Part shown: positions 16,869-25,896 of the stretch, one piece after another | Layout: the number at the start of each line of letters is the position of its first letter | Numbering within the stretch: the first letter of the stretch is position 1 | Assembly (NCBI RefSeq): GCF_900625025.1 | Contig: NZ_LR130579.1 | Location: 107,048 to 171,047 of the forward strand | DNA from: Lachnoclostridium sp. Marseille-P6806 | GTDB lineage: Bacteria; Bacillota; Clostridia; Lachnospirales; Lachnospiraceae | Direction of reading: 5' to 3' | Length of the DNA stretch: 64,000 bases | Position numbers and translations under genes: made by a program | The notes under the pieces: generated by a model | Databases searched by the model: none | Seen by the model: only the letters and a program-made list of their open reading frames with translations | Told to the model about the DNA's origin: nothing

Positions 16869-19800
16869 CTACTCCGTATCTGAACGTTCATCCGGATCAT
16901 CCCCGATCTCCCTCGGATCGAAATGTCTGGTGAAAGAATGATGACCATCCTTGTACACCGCAGTGTTCCTGTCCACCAGAGGTGCGATTTCCGGAATCTT
17001 ATCTGTGGGAGCCGAGAAAATCGCCTGCAACTCGAATTCCTTCAGCAGAGGCACACACTGCCGGATCCGCTCGCCGTCCAGCTTACTGAAAGCCTCATCC
17101 AGAATGATCATGCGGATGGTGTTGTTCTGCTTGGACCGGATACGGAGCACCTGTGAAAACGAGGCCAGCAGCGCGATATAGAAAGGGACCTGCGTCTCGC
17201 CGCCGGACTTTTTATTCAACATTCTAGACAGGCGCTGCGTCTCTTCCTGTTCATTGGTGACGGTCATGTCGAATACCAGATAACTGCGGTAATCCGTAAA
17301 CTTCTCAATGTTCCTCTCATATTCCTGCCGTCTGGCCTCTGAAGTATCCTCGTCGGAGAGGATAAGAATCCGGAAGAGTTCGTCGATCTCTTTCTGATAC
17401 TTCTTATTGAAGCTCTCCGAAGCAATGTTCCATCCGCCGGTATCCATCAGGAGCGGGTCCATAATCATATCGTAGTAGCGCTTATATTCTGCCCGCGGCT
17501 CCACAATGAACTGATATCGATCGGTCCCAAAACAATTATTCCGCAGATAGTCATTCAACTCGTGGATCTGCTTCTTAATATCTTCTATATTGGACTTCAG
17601 TTTCGCAATGAAGTCATCCCGGAACTGGTTGTAGGCTTTTTCCCGGGAATCTCTGATCTTATCCACATAGGAGGACAGTTCATTTTCACTGAGCTTCTGC
17701 AGTTCCTTGTCATATTCCCTGTTGGATTCCAGACTGATATCGTAAGGCATCTTGAAATCCGCATTATAAGCGGCTCTGAGTCTGCTCCTCTCCTGCTCCG
17801 CCTGTGAGATGATCGTCTTTGTCGCTTCTGCCGCCCTGCTGAAGCTCTCACGCAGAGAGAGTGAGCCTCTTGTCCCTTTTCTTTCATTCTCCAGTTCTTT
17901 CTGGAACCGGATTTCTCCAGCTGCTTCCATCCATTTCCGGTCGTAGCAGGATTGGATTCTGTCCGCAATGGTCTCAAGAGACTGCTGCACTTCGGGCAAT
18001 CTCTCATCCCGGATCTGACGGACTTTCTCTTCCAGACCGCCGTTCTCCTTCAACAGAGCCTGATTTTCCTTAGACTTTCGGTCATAGAGCTGCTTTTTCT
18101 CATCCCTCTGCCGCTTCAATCTTTCGAGATAGGTGAAATCAATACTGTCATACTCTCTTCTGACAGCATCCTGTTCTTTCTGCAGCTCCGGAATTGCGGC
18201 GCTGTCCTGAATTGACTGCTCATGCGCAGTAATTTCATAGTCCGACATGAGTTCGGTCCGGCTCAGGGCTCTCATCGTGCAAAAGAGGCTGTCCTGCCGT
18301 TCATACAGAGCCTTATTCTGGTTCAGCTCTTTCTGAAGCTGCTGCAGCTGCCGCTTGATGGATTCCCGTCCGATGAAAGGATTCTCATATCGACTGGGAT
18401 TGATCTTCCTGGATACATAGCCCTTATACAGCATGCCCGATCTGGTGATCGCGGTACGGTAGCGATTCAGTTCCATGACATCCCCGCACTTCATCACGTT
18501 TCCGAGCAGGTGATCCACATAGAGCCTCGCATCCGGATTGTCCGTTTCGATCTCCTCCGACAGGGCGCCGGCCTTGCCCGTACTGTTCAGGGAGCCTTTC
18601 GGATCGGTTAGAGCCTGCCGACTTTTCTGCTCATAATCTCTTCTAAGCGAACCGATATCCACGAGCCCGGCATCATAGACGCCCTGTTCCCGTTTCGCAT
18701 GGTCGTAAATTACCAAGGCATCCCGATAATATTCAGCCGGCACCAGAAGATAGAATTTCTGCTTGTCCAGATATCCCTCAATGGCGTTCTGCCATGAGAG
18801 ATCACGGATTTCCAAAAGATCTGCCAGAATATGAACCGGGACCGTCTTGCCGGACTGCTCCATGAGCTGTCTCTCCAGCAGTGCCTTAACCCTCACGACA
18901 TGATTGGGGTAGGGTTTGATCCCTCTCCGCAGTTTGTCAACACGCTCCGACAGGTCATCCATCGTATTCTTCAGCGCCCGTACACCGCCCTGGAGATCGG
19001 AGGCGGTATTCGCCATCTGCTCTTTCAAATCTGAAAGGCACTGCATGGATTCCCGAATCGGCACAGAGGTCAGTGTGCCTGTATTTACCGATCGTAATTG
19101 CCGAATGCTGCTCTTCACAGCCGAATCAGCGGTGCACAGAGCCCCTCCCGCATCCGATCCGGTCGACAGCTGATCCAGCTCATCTGCGGTATGCGCCCAG
19201 TCCTCTCCACAACTGCGTATCCGTTCAATTACCTTATCACGGCGGCGCAGCAATTCGTCCCGTCGGGCCGTCAATTCGCTGCTCTTCTGCTCAAGTGTTT
19301 TCTGGCGCTGACGCAGATCCGAGGTAAGATAGGTATTGTTCAGTTCATCGATTTCTGTCTTAAGATTCTCTGCTTCTTTCTGCAGATTTTCCGCCTGACC
19401 CTGATTGTCTGCGATTTTATCCTGTAAACACCGCAAATCTCTTTCCAGCCGCTCTTTCTCTGACTGTTTTTCTACCTGTTCGGCACGGTCTGCGATGTAT
19501 TTCTGCTGGCGGCGGGTTTCTTTCTGCTGCTCATATCGATCGCTGACGGAGTGAATCTGACCCAGTCTGTCGATCCGGGTACGGATCCTGGCGGCATCGT
19601 CTTCCAGACGCTTATACTGTCGGATCTCACTCTGCATATCTTCGACATTGACCCGACCCTTGATGTCGCAGATCGATTCTGTGATGAACTGCTCTATATC
19701 GGTAATGGGGGTAAAGGGGACTGCTTTCCTGAGGAGCATAAAATACTTCCTCTTGACCTGCCCGTACACACCGAGAAGGGCATTCTGAAAGGCATGATTG

Positions 19801-20318
19801 GTATCGTAAAAGTCATACCGGTTCTTGCCAACGGTGCGATTCAGGAAAGGCTTCAAATCCTGCGCCATGCTGTAAGGAACTCTGGTCTTCGGGTCAATGA
19901 ACAGATTCTCGGGCAGACCGGTCTTCCTGAGAATAAACCAGCGGAATTTGAAAGTCAGATCACTGTAGCAATCTGCCGTAAATCCTGTGACAAACCGTTC
20001 TTTCTTATCCGTGTCCAGAAATTCCAAAGAAATATAACTGGTAAAGGGACCTTTCCTCAGATACTGGAAGCCGGTATCCCCATCGTCTCCCGTCTCTCCG
20101 AAAAGGTACCCTTTAAGGGTTCTGACCGACTTGGCATTCGCCGCCTTATTGAAATAACTGCCCGCAGAGTCTCCCAGCAGGAGGAGCTGCATCGCATCAA
20201 TAATCGTGGATTTGCCGCTGGCATTCTTTCCCGTCAGGAAATTGACATTTCCGAACTCAATCAGTTCCTTATCGAAGCTGTACCAGTGGATGAGCAGCAG
20301 GCGCTCTATCTGTCTCAT
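16869..20318 (-). CDS. jetC: Wadjet protein JetC, SMC-like ATPase
   Basis: An 1149-residue SMC/MukB-type ATPase. Walker A is LTGKNASGKST (residues 29-38); the centre contains long coiled coils around a hinge-like region (about 480-640); the C-terminal head has the signature KKSGGETQVPF and Walker B RMIILDEAFSKLD. It is the motor that extrudes DNA loops. The start overlaps the jetB stop by ATGA, and its length and motif order are complete. Confidence 0.95.
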   Translation of the reverse strand: MRQIERLLLIHWYSFDKELIEFGNVNFLTGKNASGKSTIIDAMQLLLLGDSAGSYFNKAANAKSVRTLKGYLFGETGDDGDTGFQYLRKGPFTSYISLEFLDTDKKERFVTGFTADCYSDLTFKFRWFILRKTGLPENLFIDPKTRVPYSMAQDLKPFLNRTVGKNRYDFYDTNHAFQNALLGVYGQVKRKYFMLLRKAVPFTPITDIEQFITESICDIKGRVNVEDMQSEIRQYKRLEDDAARIRTRIDRLGQIHSVSDRYEQQKETRRQQKYIADRAEQVEKQSEKERLERDLRCLQDKIADNQGQAENLQKEAENLKTEIDELNNTYLTSDLRQRQKTLEQKSSELTARRDELLRRRDKVIERIRSCGEDWAHTADELDQLSTGSDAGGALCTADSAVKSSIRQLRSVNTGTLTSVPIRESMQCLSDLKEQMANTASDLQGGVRALKNTMDDLSERVDKLRRGIKPYPNHVVRVKALLERQLMEQSGKTVPVHILADLLEIRDLSWQNAIEGYLDKQKFYLLVPAEYYRDALVIYDHAKREQGVYDAGLVDIGSLRRDYEQKSRQALTDPKGSLNSTGKAGALSEEIETDNPDARLYVDHLLGNVMKCGDVMELNRYRTAITRSGMLYKGYVSRKINPSRYENPFIGRESIKRQLQQLQKELNQNKALYERQDSLFCTMRALSRTELMSDYEITAHEQSIQDSAAIPELQKEQDAVRREYDSIDFTYLERLKRQRDEKKQLYDRKSKENQALLKENGGLEEKVRQIRDERLPEVQQSLETIADRIQSCYDRKWMEAAGEIRFQKELENERKGTRGSLSLRESFSRAAEATKTIISQAEQERSRLRAAYNADFKMPYDISLESNREYDKELQKLSENELSSYVDKIRDSREKAYNQFRDDFIAKLKSNIEDIKKQIHELNDYLRNNCFGTDRYQFIVEPRAEYKRYYDMIMDPLLMDTGGWNIASESFNKKYQKEIDELFRILILSDEDTSEARRQEYERNIEKFTDYRSYLVFDMTVTNEQEETQRLSRMLNKKSGGETQVPFYIALLASFSQVLRIRSKQNNTIRMIILDEAFSKLDGERIRQCVPLLKEFELQAIFSAPTDKIPEIAPLVDRNTAVYKDGHHSFTRHFDPREIGDDPDERSDTE

Positions 20319-20995
20319 TCTCCCTCGCCCTCCGTTACATCTTCATTCTCCGGCTCGATTTCTTCTTCCACTGTCCCTGGCTCACCGGCATCAACACCGT
20401 CTGTATCATCCTCGATGAGCTTATGCATATTGCCGATTCTCTCGTTGGAGACAATGAACAGGATAGTGGGACGGATCAGAATGCGTGTATCCGCACTTTC
20501 CCACAGGCCGTCTACCTTGCTGATAATCTGAAATCTCGCCATGGTCCGGAGCGAATTACGAATTTGGACATTGGCGGGTTTCCTGCTCACCGCATTGACG
20601 GACAGCAGCTTATGGACCAGTTCTCCCGTTGTCGTGAATACCTCCTGAGCCAGGGACAGCTTCTCCCGCTCCTCCTCGTAGATGAGGCGGAGACAGTAGA
20701 TGAACAGCGTCGTCATCTTATCAAATTTATAGTGATTGTATTCATACTCACTGGAGAGCGCAATGACACCATATCCCGTATCCCTGATCAGATGGAAGCC
20801 TGCAAATGACAGATACTCCTCGAACAGTTCAAAGTGGCGTTCCATGAACAGGTAATCCGGATTCGATCTGCGGATGCTATCCTCAAAATCGAAGTCTGCC
20901 GATACCAGAAAGCTGTGCCCCAGCAGATAGTTGACCAGTCTGCGGAAATTCTCCTTGTCGGTCATGTTGAGCTTCTCATATTTTTCTTCAAACAT
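20315..20995 (-). CDS. jetB: Wadjet protein JetB (DUF4194, kleisin-associated KITE-like subunit)
   Basis: A 226-residue winged-helix protein of the DUF4194 family, equivalent to MukE. It binds the JetA kleisin and JetC heads. The C-terminal ~25 residues are strongly acidic. It lies 25 bases behind jetA and overlaps jetC by four bases. Confidence 0.92.
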   Translation of the reverse strand: MFEEKYEKLNMTDKENFRRLVNYLLGHSFLVSADFDFEDSIRRSNPDYLFMERHFELFEEYLSFAGFHLIRDTGYGVIALSSEYEYNHYKFDKMTTLFIYCLRLIYEEEREKLSLAQEVFTTTGELVHKLLSVNAVSRKPANVQIRNSLRTMARFQIISKVDGLWESADTRILIRPTILFIVSNERIGNMHKLIEDDTDGVDAGEPGTVEEEIEPENEDVTEGEGE

Positions 20996-21020
20996 TGCTG
21001 TTACTCCCGGAAGATCTGTG

Positions 21021-22436
21021 TCAATGCACAGTACTATGAGCGGATTGCTCCTTATGTTTTCTCGTAAATTTCAAATTCGGAAGATTCCATCCATCCGCAT
21101 CCGTATTGCCCTCATGGAATGTCACGGTATAGGGGCTGTTCTGCTCCCTGCCGCGCAGGGTAGCCAGGAGGAAGAGGATGAAGTCTTCCGAACCGGTTAT
21201 GATAAAATCCTCCGTCTGCATCTCATTCCGACTGCTCAGGGAATCCAGTATATAGCGGTCAATCTTCTTATTCGTATACTGTCTGCGGATATCAGAGAGA
21301 AAATCACCAACCAGTGCCGGATTGGTCTGTGGCTCAGCTATCGGAAGAGGTTTACCCTCACCGCGGCGGGTTCTCCTTGCCTGCTCATAGAGAGACTGAA
21401 TGTCCGCATAACTGTGCTGATAAATGCGCAGACCCTCTGACATATCCCTCAGAACCTTGGGATTGTCAGAGTTCTTCAACAGATCAATCAGCTTGCCTTT
21501 CGCACTCTGATCGGTGTTGATCAGATAACGGATCTTGTCGACGGATGCGTTCGTATATTCATTATGCTTCCTGTCGATCTCACGGATCATGTCCTCGATT
21601 TCATCATAGATATCAATGGCCGAGGCCAGCATCCGTTCCGTCTCGCCTCTTCCCGTCTCAACAGAATCAAACACATGCCGTTTCATGCCATCTGACACTA
21701 TCTGCTCCCGGATCGTTTCCGAATCCATCCATTCATTCAAGATCTCCAGAATCGAATTCTTAAACCGCGGAACGGAATCCATCGTCTTCAGGGGATAATA
21801 GACGGCATCAATAATCTTGGATTTATATTCGTCAAAGTGTTCATGCAGGAGCAAATTTACATCCTGATCGGGCCTCTCTACCAGCTGGAAATATCGTTTG
21901 ATATTGTTGAACAGTGTCTTCAGTTCGATGACCAGCTGATTGGTGTTATGATAGGCCTGCTGCAAGGCAAAGAGGTAATTGCTCTTGCCTCTCTCTGCAT
22001 TCTCCAGTACGGCATAGGTTCCATACACGTAGCTGTTGTACTCGCGGGTTCTCTCCTCTGTGAGGCTGTAAAGCAGATTAATGATCGCAATGGAATAGTC
22101 CGGAATGGTAATGTACTCATCAAAACTCCCCCGTGCATATTCGGTATCGATCCAGCCGGTGACTTTCAGCTTTCTCAGGAGCAGGCGGGCCTTTCCGGAG
22201 ATATCCACTGCCTCGGACTGATCCTCATTCTCCTCCTCTGCCTCTTCGGTAAAATCTGCCTCCAGCATACTGCTCTCCAACGAATTCATCATCATCGCCG
22301 TCAGATCCTCTTTCCAGATCTGCAGCTCTGTCTGAAAAGCCTCCCGTAGAACGAACAGCGCCTGAACATACAGCGACTTCTTGGCAGAACCCAAAATCGT
22401 GAATAATTTATCCGGTACACGATCAAATAATTCCAT
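21021..22436 (-). CDS. jetA: Wadjet protein JetA (DUF5716-like kleisin subunit)
   Basis: A 471-residue kleisin-type subunit starting MELFDRVPDKLFTILGSAKK, typical of the DUF5716 JetA form found in Clostridia. An acidic stretch (about residues 60-75) precedes a helical core. It is the first gene of jetABCD, directly behind a regulator-like gene and downstream of two 22-base-spaced repeats. Assignment to a Wadjet subtype (I recall this JetA form as type III) should be treated as tentative. Confidence 0.9.
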   Translation of the reverse strand: MELFDRVPDKLFTILGSAKKSLYVQALFVLREAFQTELQIWKEDLTAMMMNSLESSMLEADFTEEAEEENEDQSEAVDISGKARLLLRKLKVTGWIDTEYARGSFDEYITIPDYSIAIINLLYSLTEERTREYNSYVYGTYAVLENAERGKSNYLFALQQAYHNTNQLVIELKTLFNNIKRYFQLVERPDQDVNLLLHEHFDEYKSKIIDAVYYPLKTMDSVPRFKNSILEILNEWMDSETIREQIVSDGMKRHVFDSVETGRGETERMLASAIDIYDEIEDMIREIDRKHNEYTNASVDKIRYLINTDQSAKGKLIDLLKNSDNPKVLRDMSEGLRIYQHSYADIQSLYEQARRTRRGEGKPLPIAEPQTNPALVGDFLSDIRRQYTNKKIDRYILDSLSSRNEMQTEDFIITGSEDFILFLLATLRGREQNSPYTVTFHEGNTDADGWNLPNLKFTRKHKEQSAHSTVH

Positions 22437-22478
22437 GGCTGCGATACCTCAACAGATCATGCATTCGTTGTCAGAAGT

Positions 22479-22517
22479 GTACTTATAGTTCACTCAAAGT
22501 ACACGTATAGTTCACTC
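22479..22517. repeat. Tandem operator-like repeat before jetA (TATAGTTCACTC x2)
   Basis: TATAGTTCACTC occurs at 22484-22495 and 22506-22517, a 22-base period (two helical turns), each preceded by a GTAC-containing segment. On the coding strand this reads GAGTGAACTATA. The second copy overlaps the stop codon of the upstream regulator gene. It fills the 75-base gap in which a jet operon promoter would lie. Confidence 0.65.
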
Positions 22518-23813
22518 TGCCATCCAATATCCGTTTCTTCTTGAACCTCTTCTCTTTAATAAGCCAAGTTCCTGCAACACCCTGCATATTTTCTTCACAC
22601 CGCTCAGACTTAATCCACATCTGTCTGCAGCTTCCTGCAGATTAAGACTGCCATCTTTCTGCAGAATCTCGTATACCAGCCTCTGATTATCACTGAGGCC
22701 GTTCTTACTCAGCGAGATGCGTTTCCTTAAACGCACATCGTCACGTTCGAATGCAAAGGGTATGGTAACAACCAACATTCCGTCAGCAAAAGAAAACGCA
22801 TCCTTCCCATACCTGGAAACAATGGTAGGTACTCCATGTCCGCTTTGTTCCGCTAGCCCTGCCGCGATAAAAATTCTCAGAAGATTTCTGTTCACCGGCA
22901 CGCTCGTTCCCTGATAGAATCCTTCCAATGAAAGCGAATACGGTAACCCGCCATAGGAAATAATTTCCATTCTGTCATCAAAAACATGGATTGATGGAGG
23001 AATCCCATTGTTCCAATCATTATGCAGGCAGGCATTAATCCACGCCTCACGGAAACTAGGGTAATCAACCAGTGACGTTTCCTGTCTTTTTGTTTGGGTT
23101 ACATCAACCTTTGTCACATTTAATGCAGAAAAATACAGCATTACCTCCTCGATGGATGCCAGAAGACATTTTCCTCCGTATTCGGTCCGGCTAGACATTA
23201 CGGTTTTATCTGTCCCATCAAATTGAACTACCGTAATCCTTGTCTCATTATGATCTGCCAGCAGATAGGCATTAAGGTTATATTTTCCCTTTTTGTTCAA
23301 CAATCCAAAATTACCCAGAAAATCTTCAGAAGTATTCGGATGATACCCTTTGGCCGTAAGTAACGCAAAAAGAGATCTGAATTTAAGCTTTTGCTCGGGT
23401 GCAGCTTTCTGACTGATAATATCTGCGTCAGATGATGCCAGCATTTTTCGCAAGATCGTATTATCCGCCTGCTCATCTGCTGAAACGACACGGATATAAT
23501 ATCTGCCATCAAAGGAATACGGTATATCGGATCCTGCTGCTGAAACCTTAATATAACTCTTCCCTTGCTCCTTGCACGCTTCAATTTTCGGATAGACACG
23601 CGGCTCTATCTTATCCCGAATCCGATTCCGAATATCCCTCAGTGTATTCTTGCCGATCATCAGGCCGCATATGTCTCCATTATCATCTACTCCAAAATAC
23701 ACCGTCGCCTCATTGTGTTTGTTAAGCATAGCGGTAATGGATTTCAAACCTTTATCCAGTTGTCCCAGACTCTCCTTGAACTCCCGATATTCGTCTTCTT
23801 TACCCAGATTCAT
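22512..23813 (-). CDS. AlbA_2/Schlafen-domain transcriptional regulator with C-terminal winged helix
   Basis: A 433-residue protein of the COG2865 type. The N-terminal AlbA_2 domain (about residues 1-120) has EYREFKESLG and VYFGVDDNGDICGL; the middle resembles the HATPase_c_4 region (NACLHNDWNNG, IISYGGLP); the C-terminus is a winged helix with SLNLQEAADRCGLSLSGVKK. It precedes jetABCD in the same direction with a 75-base gap. Motifs AGTGAACT (twice) before jetA and AGTAAACT before this gene suggest that it controls both. Related genes often accompany defence loci, but a role in Wadjet regulation is inference. Confidence 0.82.
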   Translation of the reverse strand: MNLGKEDEYREFKESLGQLDKGLKSITAMLNKHNEATVYFGVDDNGDICGLMIGKNTLRDIRNRIRDKIEPRVYPKIEACKEQGKSYIKVSAAGSDIPYSFDGRYYIRVVSADEQADNTILRKMLASSDADIISQKAAPEQKLKFRSLFALLTAKGYHPNTSEDFLGNFGLLNKKGKYNLNAYLLADHNETRITVVQFDGTDKTVMSSRTEYGGKCLLASIEEVMLYFSALNVTKVDVTQTKRQETSLVDYPSFREAWINACLHNDWNNGIPPSIHVFDDRMEIISYGGLPYSLSLEGFYQGTSVPVNRNLLRIFIAAGLAEQSGHGVPTIVSRYGKDAFSFADGMLVVTIPFAFERDDVRLRKRISLSKNGLSDNQRLVYEILQKDGSLNLQEAADRCGLSLSGVKKICRVLQELGLLKRRGSRRNGYWMAE

Positions 23814-23837
23814 CGGTTCCTCCCAAAATTCAAAGTT

Positions 23838-23849
23838 TACTTTAAAGTA
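23838..23849. promoter_or_regulatory. Palindrome TACTTTAAAGTA upstream of the AlbA_2 regulator
   Basis: A perfect 12-base palindrome lies 25 bases before the regulator start and overlaps a TATACT sequence that could be a -10. The adjoining AGTAAACT resembles the AGTGAACT repeats before jetA. Confidence 0.4.
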
Positions 23850-23886
23850 TATGCGTGCCGCGAGAATATGGTCAGCGCAGACCGCC

Positions 23887-24588
23887 TCAGCTGCGATTTC
23901 TTACTTTCCTTACATTGCAATTCATCAAATGTCTTCCCAGATGTCTATACGCAAAGGCTTTGACGCCTGACAACTCCTGACGGTGCTTTTCCAGCAATTC
24001 GTCCGGCGAATCATATACTCCGAAATCCTGCGTGATTCCCTCGCTTTGGATGTAGGTGCTGTTTCTGTCAAAATCAATGACCGGGTGCTGAAAATCCTTT
24101 ACCGCCACACCATAACCACAGAAAGAACCGTTACAATTTGCAAATTTTTTCTGCAGCTTTGACAAATATTTTTGATCCAGTATAAATGCCTCCAGTTCAT
24201 ACCACTTATCTTCAAAGTACACTTCGACCCAACTGTGCAATATATTCTGAGGTGCATTTTTATAAACAAATCCACTCATCGCGCCCTTTTGCAGTTTTTT
24301 ATCTATGGTAAATCCATGAACCCTGCAAGGAATTTCACAGGCACGAAGCAATGCCATAAAAAGGGTTCCCTTTGTATTGCACTGGCCATATCCATCCTCA
24401 AGGACCTTAGACGCCGAAATATTGTCATCTGCATTGTATCCAAATAAAACCTCGTCTCTTACAAAGTTATAAATGGCTTTGATGCGATCAAATTCATTCT
24501 GTTCTTTCCAACGCTTCCGCTCTATCAGTTTTTGAATGTCCGGATTTGAAAAATCCAGCATTCCGGTTTCCTGCAAATATTGATTCAT
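23887..24588 (-). CDS. Transglutaminase-like cysteine protease/transferase domain protein
   Basis: A 233-residue protein without signal peptide. The transglutaminase-core triad is visible: Cys in DGYGQCNTKGT, His in ILHSWVEVYF and Asp in the ELEAFILDQKY region. Such domains act as peptidases or amidases, but the target is unknown. The start at 24588 is chosen because GGAG sits six bases upstream of that ATG; two upstream ATGs are too close to the ribosome site. It is separated from the adjacent Wadjet block and is not obviously part of it. Confidence 0.78.
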   Translation of the reverse strand: MNQYLQETGMLDFSNPDIQKLIERKRWKEQNEFDRIKAIYNFVRDEVLFGYNADDNISASKVLEDGYGQCNTKGTLFMALLRACEIPCRVHGFTIDKKLQKGAMSGFVYKNAPQNILHSWVEVYFEDKWYELEAFILDQKYLSKLQKKFANCNGSFCGYGVAVKDFQHPVIDFDRNSTYIQSEGITQDFGVYDSPDELLEKHRQELSGVKAFAYRHLGRHLMNCNVRKVRNRS

Positions 24589-24629
24589 TTTCATCTCCAT
24601 ACCAAAGCACTCCCGGAGAGTGTAACCGT

Positions 24630-24980
24630 TTATCCTTTCGCAATCTCGCTCAGCATATATTCCGCATATTTTACGGCATACTCTTTATCATAAATAACCT
24701 TTTCGGCTTCCATGGATTCCTGCAAGGCGCTCCCAATCAACGGGTAATATTCGGAGGGTAAGTTCTTCAGCGCCCACTCTCCTCCCTCTTTTTTGGACAA
24801 AATAATTTTTTCACTTTTATACGCAAGCACTCTTGCTAAATTCAGCGTCAGATACATTGTCTCCTCCGTAATTCTTTCTGCCGCTTCAGCAATATCCAGC
24901 CGGATGGAATCGAAATAATCCTGCAATTCATATATACTTGCAGTCATCATAACACAGAGCCGCCAATAAATTATGACCAT
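24630..24980 (-). pseudogene. C-terminal remnant of an aminoglycoside adenylyltransferase (DUF4111)
   Basis: The reading matches the C-terminal helical domain of AadA-like nucleotidyltransferases, with YLTLNLARVLAYKSEK and ILSKKEGGEWALKNLP. The N-terminal nucleotidyltransferase domain (GSxxxG and the metal-binding aspartates) is missing: sequence upstream of about 24980 is unrelated and contains a terminator for the next gene. The fragment therefore cannot adenylylate on its own. The residual ATG at 24980 has only a weak ribosome site. Confidence 0.7.
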
Positions 24981-25024
24981 TCCCGGCAATCCGTCCGCAA
25001 AAGCAGGCGCAGCGCTCCGGATAA

Positions 25025-25056
25025 GAAAAAGCAGGAAATCGTTTCCGATCTCCTGC
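25025..25056 (-). terminator. Intrinsic terminator behind the MerR pseudogene
   Basis: On the minus strand GCAGGAGATCG-GAAA-CGATTTCCTGC (one mismatch, tetraloop) is followed by TTTTTCTT. It ends the transcript of the MerR gene 40 bases behind its stop. Confidence 0.7.
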
Positions 25057-25095
25057 CGGACGAAGTCGCCAATGGGGGCTGATATTTCATTATCG

Positions 25096-25787
25096 TCATT
25101 TTTTATAAAGGGCTTCGATAGCCCTCCCGACAAACTCGGTTGTCCCATCGCCGTAAATGCGATCCTGAGCGATCTGAATTTCTGTATTTGTCCGATAGGC
25201 CGAAGCCATCTCAAGAACCATATCCATCTCATCCGGAAGCTGAAACATCTGTTTTGTTATGTGATCATATTCCTTTGCCAATGCTCTCACTTCGGGGGAA
25301 AGAACATCGGCCCCTCTCATTTCCGCCAGCTTCTTTATGACTGCTTCAAGTTCTTTCTGGTGATTGGAAAAGTCCTCCTGACGGTTCGGGTGCTGCGCTG
25401 CTTCCAGCGCCTGCTCTTTCCCGCCGTACCACTCGGCGGCTTTCCGGAAATTTTTCTGCGCCGCTTCACCGCCCGCGCTTTCAGTGAAATGCTGGCGATC
25501 AGGCGTTCCATTCGCTCTTTTTTTGCAGCCAGCATGCTTCGCTGCATCCGTAAAATCTGATTTTTGTCAAAAGCCGGGTTGTCTATCACCGCTTTGATCT
25601 CTTTCAGCGGAAGATCGAATTCACGAAAAAACAAAATCTGCCGTAGCGTTTCCAGTGCTGCCTCATCATAAAGCCGGTATCCCGATCCGCTTCTTCCGGT
25701 CGGCTTCAATAATCCGATCTCATCATAATAATGAAGCGTCCGCACGCTGACCCCTGCCATATCGGATATTTCCTTTGCCGTTCTCAA
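25096..25787 (-). pseudogene. MerR-family TipAS-type multidrug regulator, frameshifted
   Basis: The first part encodes a MerR helix-turn-helix and dimerisation helix (RTAKEISDMAGVSVRTLHYY ... LPLKEIKAVIDNP). Around 25440-25500 the frame breaks: the continuation FRKAAEWYGGKEQALEAAQH ... KKLAEMRGADVLSPEVRALA, a TipAS antibiotic-recognition domain, is in another frame and runs to 25096. A single-base indel would join them into a ~230-residue protein. The preferred start is a TTG behind GGAGGGGAGG. The promoter and terminator are intact, so the break could be recent or a sequencing error. Confidence 0.8.
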
Positions 25788-25821
25788 GTTCGTAACCTCC
25801 CCTCCCGTTCCTGATAAGACC

Positions 25822-25852
25822 ACTTTAATCTATGACGCAGCGTGAGGGTCAA
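25822..25852 (-). promoter_or_regulatory. MerR-type promoter with 19-base spacer
   Basis: TTGACC (25847-25852) and TAAAGT (25822-25827) on the minus strand are 19 bases apart, the over-long spacing typical of promoters activated by MerR proteins. The spacer contains the partial inverted repeat ACGCTGCGT. It points to autoregulation of the adjacent gene. Confidence 0.65.
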
Positions 25853-25896
25853 CCGCTTAATTCTGTATGCTACAATAGCCTTGCCAATATATGCTG

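Noticed and set aside
25440..25500. Programmed frameshifting in the MerR-TipAS gene
   Set aside because: There is an A-run but no recognisable slippery site with a stimulatory structure, and MerR-TipAS proteins are normally a single frame. Decay or a sequencing error is simpler.
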